In this document: positions 50,106 through 61,500 of the stretch, piece by piece | How the letters are laid out: each line of letters starts with the position of its first letter | Position numbering within the stretch: the first letter of the stretch is position 1 | Assembly (NCBI GenBank): GCA_013365325.1 | Contig: JABVXV010000072.1 | Location: 62,001 to 126,000, forward strand | Reading direction: 5' to 3' | Length of the DNA: 64,000 nucleotides | DNA from: Dipetalonema caudispina | Lineage: Eukaryota; Nematoda; Chromadorea; Rhabditida; Onchocercidae | Notes under the pieces: model-generated | Databases searched by the model: none | What the model saw: only the letters and a program-made list of their open reading frames with translations | What the model was told of the DNA's origin: nothing | Program-made: the position numbers and the translations under genes

Positions 50106-50317
50106 AATAAATTGGAATCGTATAATTTATCCTTGAAAATTTTATATCTTCTATTTGGTCCTGATAAAATGTATCAAAAAAAGAAAAAATAATTTTATAT
50201 CATAAGAAATAACATAATTTCTAAGAATTATACCAATAATTATTTGCAAAAACTTTTTTATCGAATTATTGTTAGAATTGTGATTGATCAATTAATTGAG
50301 GGGAAATGGGTATATCA

Positions 50318-50320
<3 letters not shown>

Positions 50321-50349
<29 letters not shown>
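50321..50349. repeat. Poly-A tract of about 29 bases
   Basis: Uninterrupted A run followed by cgatat. Not associated with a coding exon. Confidence 0.9.
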
Positions 50350-50350
<1 letters not shown>

Positions 50351-50402
50351 GATATAATTCATACGATTTAAACTGATGCATTTGCAAAAATTTCTTTAAT
50401 TA

Positions 50403-50553
50403 AGTCAAATTATTATAATTATAATAATAATTATTATTATTACTATTATTATCATTATTACTACTATTATTGTTATCGTTATTATTGTTTTATTACTATT
50501 GTTATTAATATTACTACTGTTATTATTATTATCATTATTATTATTTATTGTAA
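50403..50553. repeat. Imperfect (ATT)n repeat
   Basis: ATT/ACT/GTT trinucleotide tract, about 150 bases, interrupted. Confidence 0.9.
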
Positions 50554-50924
50554 AAGTAATTTCAAATCATAGGACACAATATAACTTTAAGAATTAAACT
50601 AATTCATTTATATGAATTTCTTTAATTCAAATTGCTGATATTGCTATTATCATTTAGTCAATTGATAAATTAAAGAATAAATGAATACCAAGAGGTATTC
50701 AATATGATTCTACCCACAGTAAAAATTAAAATCATATTAAATGGATGGATAAAATCTTCGGCAATTACAATGTATTGTCATTAATTAGCACAACCATCTC
50801 CACCCATATTAAACAATAAATAGTTGGATTATCAATTGTCTGTTAACAATTCAAATCATGTTAACAAATTACTAATAAGCATATTAAAGAATAAGAACTT
50901 TTGATAATTTTATAACTAGGATTT

Positions 50925-51080
50925 ATGATGACTTCATTTGTTGTCAAATTTATCACTGTTCACTTAACTGCCATATCACTATTTGAAATTTTTATCAGTG
51001 ATAGCAGTGATGATGTTGTTGATGATGATGGTGGACTAGCAATATCAACCGTGGTTTTATTGCAACATTTAAGATCGTGA
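50925..51080 (+). CDS. Candidate 51-residue ORF with hydrophobic start and acidic middle
   Basis: ATG at 50925 to TGA at 51078-51080. It has a hydrophobic N-terminus (SFVVKFITVHLTAISLFEIF), then an Asp-rich stretch (SDSSDDVVDDDGG) and AISTVVLLQHLRS. A gtgaga donor at 51077 could end an exon in phase 2. The Asp run comes from a GATGATGTTGTT simple repeat, which weakens the case. No partner exon fits clearly. Confidence 0.18.
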   Translation: MMTSFVVKFITVHLTAISLFEIFISDSSDDVVDDDGGLAISTVVLLQHLRS

Positions 51081-51769
51081 GAGGTGGTACATGAGTCGGT
51101 TTAAACTGTGTCATTGTCGTTGTTGTCATCATCATCCTGGTCGTCGCCAAGATTGGTGTCATCAAAATCAAAATGATCCTTTACTGCTCATTCTATCCAT
51201 CTTTCACAATACTTCTTCCTTCTTCAAATACATAAATATCCTAAATTTTGCTGTTTCAAAGTTCTTTTCAAAGAAAAAAAATAAAAAGAAAAAAAAAATC
51301 ATTTATTCATCACCTATTCCGGTAAGAACTTCCATTTTTATTTTTTTCATTTTTTTCTTTAGTATGTTCAGTTTACTGCCAAAGTCATCCGATCATTTCA
51401 TTCATTCGTTTGTTCATTCATTCATTTTGAATGATCCATCTTTTCTACACTTCTTTTCCTTCATCTTCTGCATTGTTTATTTTTGGTTCTGAAACTATGA
51501 TCTGAAAACTGGGACCAACAAACACAAAAAATATTGGTTATTATACGTTATCCTTGCTAATTTGAAATTTTTTCATTCATACCCAAAACATTCTATGGTA
51601 ATTTTCACGGATATGTTTCCGGAAATTTGCAAATAAAATGGCTAACATAGATTGTCATATTCGACAATGCGATCCAATTTATTATTGTTGCTAACGGATA
51701 AGGAAGACAAATCACTGATAAATAATTTTTATCGAAAATTTGTCACAATAATTACCTAAATGGTCAGTA

Positions 51770-52520
51770 ATGTTCGCGTTATTTTATTATCTACAATATT
51801 TATTGCTGCTATATTCAACATTTTCATGCTTCATTATTAATCGACAAATTAGTTATGCGGTAAGTGTTTTTTTTTTTATTAAATGTAAAATAGACATATG
51901 TCAGTAGTTAATTTAAATGATAAATGTTAAATATGCTATTTTTTTAAGTATTTCCATCTGAAATTATAAAATTGGAAAATAAATAAAGATCTATTGTAAG
52001 GATATATGGAATATAAAACCTTAATTAGTTGGAGCTTAAGAAAGATATTTAATATGGCTGTACTTTTTCAAAATTTCAAATTGAAAAGTAAATAAAGTCT
52101 TCTACAAAGATTTTATCCATAGAATCAATGCAGAAATTTTAAAGAAGCGTAGATAAATAACAGAAAATAATTTCATTATGCATTAAGTATTAAATATAAG
52201 TACATAAGTACGAATAAGTGAAAATTCTGAATGAATTGAATTTATTAGCCTTTGACCTACGATTATAGTGGCATTTCAAATTTTTCTATTTTTAATCGTT
52301 CTTCCTCCTTTATTTTTCGCTTTTGTTTTGCGCACAGATTATCTCGGGTGTAAATTCCGATGTGATCAAATTGAGGACATTTTCGGAAATATTTAATTCT
52401 GAACAATATTTGAGACTTCAATTTGCGTCATCATACTTCTGTTATTTGTTAATTTCAATAGAGAAGAAAAGAAAGAGAGCTTTTTTTTTCTCATTTTTTC
52501 CTTTATCTTTAGTAGAATGA
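51770..52520 (+). CDS. Candidate two-exon gene for a short secreted peptide
   Basis: Exon 51770-51859 starts MFALFYYLQYLLLLYSTFSC, a signal-peptide-like sequence, and ends at gtaagt in phase 0. Exon 52338-52520 starts after a good acceptor (tttgcgcacag) in phase 0. It reads IISGVNSDVIKLRTFSEIF, then EQYLRLQFASSYFCYLL, and stops at TGA. The product would be 90 residues. The last 20 residues come from poly-T/CTTT sequence and look non-coding, so the true end may be an unseen splice. No family is recognised. Confidence 0.3.
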
Positions 52521-52780
52521 TTTGCAAAAGAGAATTTTGTAACTTACAACATTCAAAGCTTCCTATGTGTTAAAATATAAATTATTGATTCGTTGATAAT
52601 AGAAATTGAAAAGAATTAAATTTTATGTGGAAATAGTTATTCCACTAATAGTATTCATTTTTCAGTAGTATTTATTAAACACGATTGAATGAATCATTTT
52701 TTTTGTTGTTAAAATTAATTAGCAAGAAGTAGTTTCTACTTGTTTAAATAAATAAGGTAGAATGCGATCATTATTTAAGA

Positions 52781-52855
52781 TTATTAAGCTATTGCTATGA
52801 TCCTTCTCCAATAAGGCTATTGCTTTGATCTTCCACAATAAGGTCATTGCTAGGT
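52781..52855. repeat. 29-bp direct repeat, 2.5 copies
   Basis: gctattgctatgatcctt(c)tccaataag is followed by gctattgctttgatcttccacaataag and a partial gtcattgctagg. Confidence 0.75.
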
Positions 52856-53386
52856 GAGACTGATTTATTAATTGTTATTTTATTGAAAACTAATAATGTG
52901 ATGATTATAGCTAAATGAAGTAAAAGTCGTGTGTGGATAAATTAAGAAAAGACACTTTCGTCATCGCGGCCAAATTTAATTAATTTGCAAAACTTCTTTT
53001 AAAATTCCATTTTTCTTCTTCAGTTAATATTTTATTTCTGATTCAATAATTTCATGGTTACTATAACGAAAAATTTTTGGATTTGATAATTGCTACGCAT
53101 AACTTTCACTTCCTTGACTTTTTTTCTTTTTAGAATGAAATAACTTTGTTTTTCTCCTCTTTCTTCACTTTCTAGAAATTCTTGGATTTATAAAGAGGGG
53201 AAGGAAGAAAAGAAAGATAAGGGGAAAATTTTTTGAATTTTTCAAGTTGTCAATAAAAAATGAAGATGTTTGGAAAAACACTATAAATTGTAATTGATTT
53301 TTTATTAAAATTTTGATTTTAGTTTTCTTTTATTAGAATTAAACTTTCTTTAATTATTTCAGTTTCTGATCAGTTATTATATTGTT

Positions 53387-53401
53387 TATTACTATTATTA
53401 C

Positions 53402-53489
<88 letters not shown>

Positions 53490-53555
53490 GTTATTATCAT
53501 TATTATTATTGATATTATTATTATTATTACTATTATTATTATTGCTGTTTGTCTT
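53387..53555. repeat. (ATT)n microsatellite of about 165 bases
   Basis: Near-perfect ATT repeat in the centre (about 53403-53489) with ATC, GTT and ACT interruptions outside. It generates poly-Ile frames on both strands that are not genes. Confidence 0.97.
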
Positions 53556-56500
53556 GTCACCTATTCTTTTAGTTAATTAATATATTTACCAATTAATAGC
53601 AAATACTCCTTTAATTATTTAAATATTTATTACAGTGATAAATGGTCTTTTAACCAATTTAAATATTTTGCTGTATCAATATTTTTTCCTTTCCTTTCTT
53701 TGTCTCTTTTTTCCTTTTATCTCATCTTATCATCTATCTCGCATCATTTTTCCATTCATTCTCTTCATTTTATTCAATTTAAAAATTCAATAACTTCCTG
53801 TTTCCATCGTTCGAAAAGAGGGAAGTTCATTTTGTTCATATTTTAACGGTTCATTTTCATTACTTAATTTTGTTTGAAAAGGAATGTTCAAATCGAAATA
53901 GTTTAAATGGAGAGGAAAAGAAAAGTTGAAGGAAATAAAGGGGAAATAGATGAATGACGGATGTAATCCGGTAATTAAAAAGAAGAGGACTCATTTCGAA
54001 ATTTATGTTAGATGGTTGAATTGAATCCGCTTCCCGTTCACGATTTTCCAATATATTATAATTGTTTGCTGACATCAGTCAGCAAACTTTTCAACAAAAA
54101 TTTTTGCCTTTTCGTTTCATTGTATATTTATCAAAAAAAAAAAAAAAAAAAAAAAAAAAGAAAAAAGAAAAAGAAATAAATAAATTCAAAAAAAAAAGAA
54201 AAGAATTTAATGTAATTTCGAGAAAACAAATGAAAAAAAGGATGCTTAAATTATTGTAAAAATTTTCATTTGAATATTCCAAAAACTTTATTTTTTTTCC
54301 GGTTCTCATTGTTAGGGAAAAAAAAAATTTTTGAATATTTTTCAAAAGTATTTTTTTTTTATCGATTCATTTTTATACCTTTTAAAAGTAAACAAAATGA
54401 TGAATAATGAATCAGAGAATAGAGTGAGAACGAATTGCAAATGTTTAACGCACAATTAGTTTCAAAAAAAGACGAAAAATTCGTTAATAGTTTATTTTAT
54501 AGTTTGGATGACAAAAAAGGGAAAAGAGAGAAAACTACCTCGAATATCTTTTATTGAATTTAATGAGTTTAAATTTCAAAATTCATAGATTTGTAGGGAA
54601 CAAAAAAAAAATTTTGACGAAAAAAATTTATTGAATATTGGAATTTTATTTCTTCTGATTTAAATTTCGGAATTTGAGTTTTTTTTTTTCCTTTCCAGAA
54701 AATAACATAATTTGGCTTACTATTATACATTGGTGCCTTGTACATTTTAATACTATATATGTCTAATCAAATTTTACCCTAATTTTTTCCCAAATTGAAA
54801 AAAAAAATGCATCTTACTCGGATAGGCACAAAATTGGGAATATTTCGAATTTAATGAAAACCAGATTTTGCTTGGAACAAAAGAATGGGAAAATGTAACA
54901 AGGAAGGAAACATTTGGAAAGTTCAAATATGAATAGAATAATTTTTCAATAGCAATAAAATAATAATTTCGAAATTTCTATGAAAACTAAAGGGACATAG
55001 TCGGAAACTTGGCTGTCAAAGTGGATAAATGGAACAGTTAAAAAGATTAATCGTAATGATTTAAATTTAAATAGGAAGTACTTTATCAAATTTAAAAAAA
55101 AAAAAAAACTGAGCAGTTTAAATAATATAAAGACTGCTCATAGAAATTCAATTAAACTGTAATTCAATCCTTTCCTTTTTTTTGTATTCGTATGTTATCT
55201 GAAAAGTTATTTTGCAAAAGAATTAATTTTAAAAATAATAATTCTACCTTCCGTTATCTGCATACTGTGAAATTTCAATTATAATTTCTTACTTCATCAA
55301 TAAATGAGTGGAAAGTTCGCCATTTTAATCAAAATTTATTGGGATTGCAAATTTTTGCATTCCTTAAACTTAATTACAGATGAATTATAAAATTACGCCA
55401 ATTTATGCAATCAAAAATACAATTTGATATTTTATTTTCTCCATAAATAAAGTTACAATTATTGCATTAAATGGATTCGTTAAATTTGTTAAAGGCTACC
55501 AATCAATAAGTTTTTTAAGTATGTATTAAAAGACCAATTTAAATTCAAAATTTGAATCATCCTTTTTTTCTTTTCACTTCTTGCACTTTCTTTTAATGTG
55601 ATATTTCACACAATTATTTTAATACTTTCTGTCATAATGATATCCTTTTGATATACGATATTTTCACAGCTAAATTATTAAATTATTTACTTAACATTTT
55701 CAATTTATGTGTTTCAATGCAACATACATATTTTGCCCACTTAATTTAAATTGTATCAATTATTTAATTGTATTATTTAATTGCTCATTCTAACCTTCGT
55801 TTTTTGTTTCATTTGTAAAAATGAGAAAATCCTAACAATTATTACTTTTTTTAAATTTAAAAAGAATTTAATTAACAAATTGATATAAAAGTTATATATT
55901 TGTCATAAAAAATAAAAAAATCGTATAGTTATAAGAATTCGTCAGCATAAGATAACTGTAGCATATATTTGTTGTAAAAAAAATAATTATTGCATGATAA
56001 CTGCAAGATACTTATAATTTATATAATCAGTATATATATATAACTAATTTGCTAATAATTTACTTAATGCTATAAAAGATTTTTTGCTCTCTAATCATGT
56101 TTATTAAACTAATGAGCTTATTCAAATTTATTTAAAACTAGTTTATTTTAAGAAAAGAAAATGAGGAAAAAAAATCTGTGAAATAGATTTTTATACATTT
56201 GTTGGAAATCGCAGCGATAGTTGCTGCTGTTGTTATTGTCGATATTGCGATAATGATGATAGGATAATAATGATGTGAGTAAGATTATTATATATAATTA
56301 CTATTTTATCACAAATTTAATAATTGAAAATCAATTGTAAAATTATTATAAATTGGAGAAAAGTGCGAATGGCAGTGATTGCAATTAATTATATGACAAT
56401 GATAGCAATAATATAAACAATATTCATGACGTTTGATTTTTTATAGTTATAAAAATATATCCAAGAAAATAACGATTTTGCATTCAAATCTATTCTCTTT

Positions 56501-57184
56501 TTTCTTAAATATTTTTCATTTAATTAACCGGACAAAAAAAAAAAACAACTGATTAAGCAAAATAATAAGGTTTTCTTCAAAAAAAAATTGACAAATTGCA
56601 AGATTTGCTTCGAATGAAGCAAAAAAAAAAAAAAACAAAAACAAAGTAAATAGTATTTGAATTCAAAATTAAAAATGAAAAGAATTATATGTATATGCAA
56701 ATATTATTACATCATTAATTAGAAGATTCCGCAAACTAATCATTAATTGCAATAATTTCTGAATTTCAAATTCCTTTACCGTTTGAAAATAATTACCAAT
56801 TTATTAACAAAAATATTTTGTTAGTTGAATAGAAATGGAAAAAAAAAAGAAAACTGCTACTAAACACTTCAATTACTTGCCAGTGATGAAATTATTCATT
56901 TCGTTTGTTATTTATTCGCAATTTTTTATCTAATAATTTTAGTAAATATATCTTGTTTTTTTGTTGTATTCAAATTTTATTTTTATTTACGTAGTATTTT
57001 TGATGAATTACATAATGATTATATCTTGATAAGAAAGTTAATATTTCATTCATCATTATCTCACATCTTGTGCCTCCTCATTCATCCTCATACTTTATTG
57101 TCCTCTCTCTCTCTCTCTCGATCTCTTTTTATTCAAATTCCAATATATCCCTGAATTCCTATTAACCAATAAGGTAAATTGATC
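53556..57184. other. AT-rich region without a supported gene
   Basis: A and T runs, a 25-base poly-A at about 54135-54159, and (CT)n near 57101-57119 just before the final gene. No phase-consistent exon pair was found. Confidence 0.6.
54064..54087. other. Perfect 10-bp-stem hairpin
   Basis: gtttgctgac, loop atca, gtcagcaaac. It is a GC-richer island in AT-rich DNA. It could be a protein-binding palindrome or chance. It is too short for a miRNA precursor. Confidence 0.6.
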
Positions 57185-57322
57185 ATGTCGTTGAGAGATG
57201 AGAATTCTCATGTTAGGTATCGTAGTCAAGGGATGATAGTTAATAATAATAATAATAATAAAAATAATAATGATTATAATAATATTGATGATAATGGCGG
57301 CAACAATAACAGTAACAATAAC

Positions 57323-57355
<33 letters not shown>

Positions 57356-58482
57356 GGTAGGTGATTGTTCTTTAATTATCAGCAGTGATAATAATGATTA
57401 CTATATAGATAATCAGTTTCACAATAATAATGATAAGAATAATGATGATCAAAAAGCAGTAACGAATCAAAATACATTGAAGAAAAAACGCAACGTACGT
57501 GATTAAGCAAAATGAAATTTTAGGAAATTTTTATGATTGTTGCATAATATTCGGTGTGTAAAATATCAAATAATATAATACTTAATTGTAATATAAATAG
57601 CTTAACTTTTTTATTATGTACATTATGTAAGATAAGAAATTTCTTGTACGAAAATTCTTACCAGTTTATAAATTGCGATTAATTTTATTTTCCATTTCAT
57701 AAAAAAAAAAAAAAAAATGGAAAAGTTTTTTCTTTCTTCTTTGTGATTTATTATGGATAGAATACATACAGATGGATTGATTAATTTTTTTCCCTTCGTT
57801 TTTTTGTTGTACGAGGGAAACTGACTTATTTCAAATTTAAGTAGTTGAATGATCCGGTTTTCTACCGTCTAACTTGCTTCTGCAAAACCAGTTTTACATC
57901 CGATATATGTGTATATATCTGTTCCTTCAAATCTTTTACCTAAAATTATTATTTGTGTCATTTGCTGCTAAAGTTCATTGTCCTAAATTTCAAATTACCG
58001 CAATAAAAGTGCCATGTATCTGTACTTTAATAAAATTGAAGATAATTATACCATTTAGTTCATTTATAATCCAGATAATATTGAAAATTAATTATAATTC
58101 TCAGATAATTAACAGCAATAAAATCAGGATAGTTACTTCTCAAACAGATAATTATCTGCAAAAGAAAGGTGAAAGAAAGGTGGAAACAAACTAAAAATAT
58201 ACAATTTGAACTTCTAATAATTATTGGAAACAAATTTAAATTGTAATTTTTTTTTTTCAAAAAAAAAAAAAAGAATGAGAAAAAGTAACAGATATAATTC
58301 ATTAATACTGTATGAAATTTTCAAAATAAAAACATTTGAATCTTTTTTTTTTCTTTTTTGTTCTTTTAATTGTAATTACACAGGCATAAAATCATACTTT
58401 CATTGAGATTGAAATATAAGGGACATTGTAATGATCTAATTACAACTGATAACTGCTGTTAACAATCGTAATGAATTGTAGT

Positions 58483-58514
<32 letters not shown>

Positions 58515-61500
58515 CATTTCGCACAGAAAAGAAAGAGGTCATAAAATGAGAATATATTAGGGTTTTAAATTCAATTAATGCTGTTTTTCAAATGGAGTAG
58601 TTTTGTCCGATCAATAGATAATTAATCTTTGTGAATTGATTATAAATGAGGGAAAAAATATATTATTTTTGAAAATTAAGCATTAATTACTCGCGACTTT
58701 TTTTTTAAATGAAAAATACCAATTTTTATGATGAATTTTTTACAGAAGTAGCGAATGATTGTGATATCAGTGAAATGATTAAAAATATATGCATTATTAT
58801 AGAAATTAGTGATAATACACTTTCTTTCTTCAACTTCTTTTCTTCAAAAATTTCAAATCAAAAAGCAAAAAATCAAATTGATTGAATCAATTACTTGAGT
58901 GTGATAATCAGGCTTGAAATAAGAATAAAATTTCAAGTCATACTAAATTTGCTATGTTTTGTTCTTATTTCACAAAGTCATTGTGTACCTTTATCATTTA
59001 TTTTTCCAAAAGTAAATAAGGTGATAGAGCAAATTTGGTGATACTATATCATGACGCCAGATACTAACATATCATGAGTTGATGATAACATATCATGATA
59101 TCTTTATCTAAAAGATAACACATCAAGATGGACAGATACGATCATACATATCAGGAAAGATAGGCCAATTGATAACTGATCAAAAGGGATGGACTTAATG
59201 ATAATATGATAATATGCGACACATTGTATTATGCTTCAGATAATTAACTATAAAAAGATGATAAAATAGCGCTTTGTTCTTTCCACAGTACATAAATTAA
59301 TTTTATAATTGAAAACAGAAGGAATGAAATGACAAAAATATTGGGAGTATGGTTCAAATTATTGTGAATAATAAAACTTAGAGGAAAAAAAAAAATTCAA
59401 ATTATTGCTAAGATTATTCATATTCTAAGAAATGATAATAATGATTTTATTTTCATCAACGATTTATAATTTACAAATGGAATGTAAAAAATTCCAAATG
59501 ATAATCTACTGTCTCGTTTCCTTTTTTTTTTTTTTTTTTTTGCTCTCATTTCCTTTGATTAAAATTTGATATAAATTCTTATCATTTGATGAAACACTCT
59601 TTTTTTTTCCATTGATACGAAAATTACAAAGAGATTAATCATTACTATAAAATTTTTTCCATCTTTTTTTTTTCTCCTCTTTCTTTCTACTTCTTTTTTC
59701 CTGTCACCATTTTTTCATTTCAAACAATACTTTATTTCATTGGAAGAAAAGAAAAGAAAAAAATTCAGCAACAATAAAACTTTTTTCAAAGACTTTTTTT
59801 TTATTTTTCATAGATGTATTCATCAAAATTATTGATCGATTTGATTGAATCATTTATAATGAAAGAGAAATGGAAAGATGAAAAGGAAAGTATATCATTT
59901 TAATTTATTATTGATCAACTTAATTAATCGTTTGTAAATAAAGAAGGAAAAAGAGTATAGATGAAGCAAAAGGAAATGAAATATTTTATTTAAAATCCAT
60001 CAATGGTTTACAGGTTTTATTAATGAAATTTGTTATTAATTCTATTTAATTTTTAAAATATATTCGAAGTCGAATATGTTTCTTTTGCTTAATTTAATAA
60101 TTGAAACAATTAATCTAATGTCCAAAATACTTGATCCAGTACTTAAAATTTGATTTAGCTAAGCAAAAGAAAACATATATATATGAAAAACTTAGCTGCT
60201 CAATAAAATTAAAAACGATAATTCTTTTCAAACAAATTCAATGAGCACTTTTTTCCTCTTTTTCACATTTATCGAAAGAAAACATTTATGAAAGGATAAA
60301 AGATAAGTCATTTTTTAAAAAAAATCAAAATGTAATTAGTTATAATACTGTTCTCTCGGATGTAAATTGCAATGATTTATCAAAATATAAAAAGTAAAAA
60401 AAAAAAAAAAAACTGATTAAACACTTAATTACTACAGTGAGAATTAACTTAAAAAATTATTTGCCTGTTGATATATAAATACTACCAATTTATATTTTAT
60501 CATAGTAGCATCAATCACTTTTATATAATTGATAATTGCAATTATTACAGCAATAAATATACTCACATGCATATCTTTGAATAGAAATTAGCAATTAATA
60601 TCAAATTTTTATTTTCAGCAATATCAATATACCTCAAATTTCGATTATCGTCGTCGTCCAAGTCATTTAATTATTAACAACATTAAAAAGTTACGACCAT
60701 TCAAACCTGCTCATATTGTAACGGAAGCATTTGATCGACAAATGTATGACTAAAATTTTTTCCTTTATCGAAAAAAATAAGAAAGAAAAAAAAGTGAGAA
60801 TGAAATTTTTATAAAAAAAAAAACAAATATTTTTGTTAGTGAATTTTTTAATAAATATTCACATATTATGTGTTTAATTTGCATGAAATTTCATTTAATT
60901 TCATCGCTTAGAAAACAACCGTCACGAACAATGAACATTTCGAGATTGGGACGTTCACGGGATCAGTTACAGAATACCAAAGGACAAACTTATGTCCGAT
61001 CAAGATTATTCTCTTCCTATGTTAGAAATGTTAGCATTATTTACTGACAAAAAAAATAAAAAAGTAAAATAAATAAAGTTGAAAAATGGAAAAATAATTT
61101 TTATTAATAAGAGATTACAGATTTTGTTTTCCTATATTCTATTATTATTCTTTTTCCGTACTCAATTACTGTTCCGTTTCTCTATTCCACTATTGTTATA
61201 TACTCTCCGTTACTGTTTCGTTTCACTTATCCGTCATCATTCTATACCATTCTGTTCCTTATTCCATTATTATTCTATTCCTCAATAAATTATTAAATTA
61301 TTCTATTCCTCTGTGATTTATTAAGGCTTAATTTAACAGCAAACAATATTTGATGTAGTTCTTTAGATGTTTCCAAAGCTAGTACAGTAGTACATTACGA
61401 TACGACATCACCGTATGAATATTATAAATCTAAAAATTTCTTTTTTTTTTCCTTTTAAAAAGGACATTTTCGCCTTTTTGTTTACTGAAGTTATAAATAT

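Larger units (their letters stand above)
38438..50924. other. Long AT-rich region without a supported gene
   Basis: About 12.5 kb dominated by A/T runs and degenerate tandem arrays. Open frames are short or low in complexity. A minus-strand 24-residue ORF at 39413-39339 (MELFVIAAKSKDDLHYLLVD) follows a good acceptor (ttggctacag) and is the only one with natural-looking composition, but it has no partner. Confidence 0.6.

Noticed and set aside
51091..51492. 133-residue plus-strand open frame, one of the longest in the window
   Set aside because: It starts in Cys/His-rich sequence from a GTT/ATC simple repeat, then runs through AAAAAG and CATTCATT low-complexity DNA. There is no plausible domain, and the composition follows the repeats.
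53354..53576. Poly-Ile open frames on both strands
   Set aside because: Produced entirely by the (ATT)n microsatellite.
54820..54900. About 30 open codons reading KNASYSDRHKIGNISN
   Set aside because: No acceptor precedes it (only a poly-A run), and open stretches of this length are expected by chance in this base composition.
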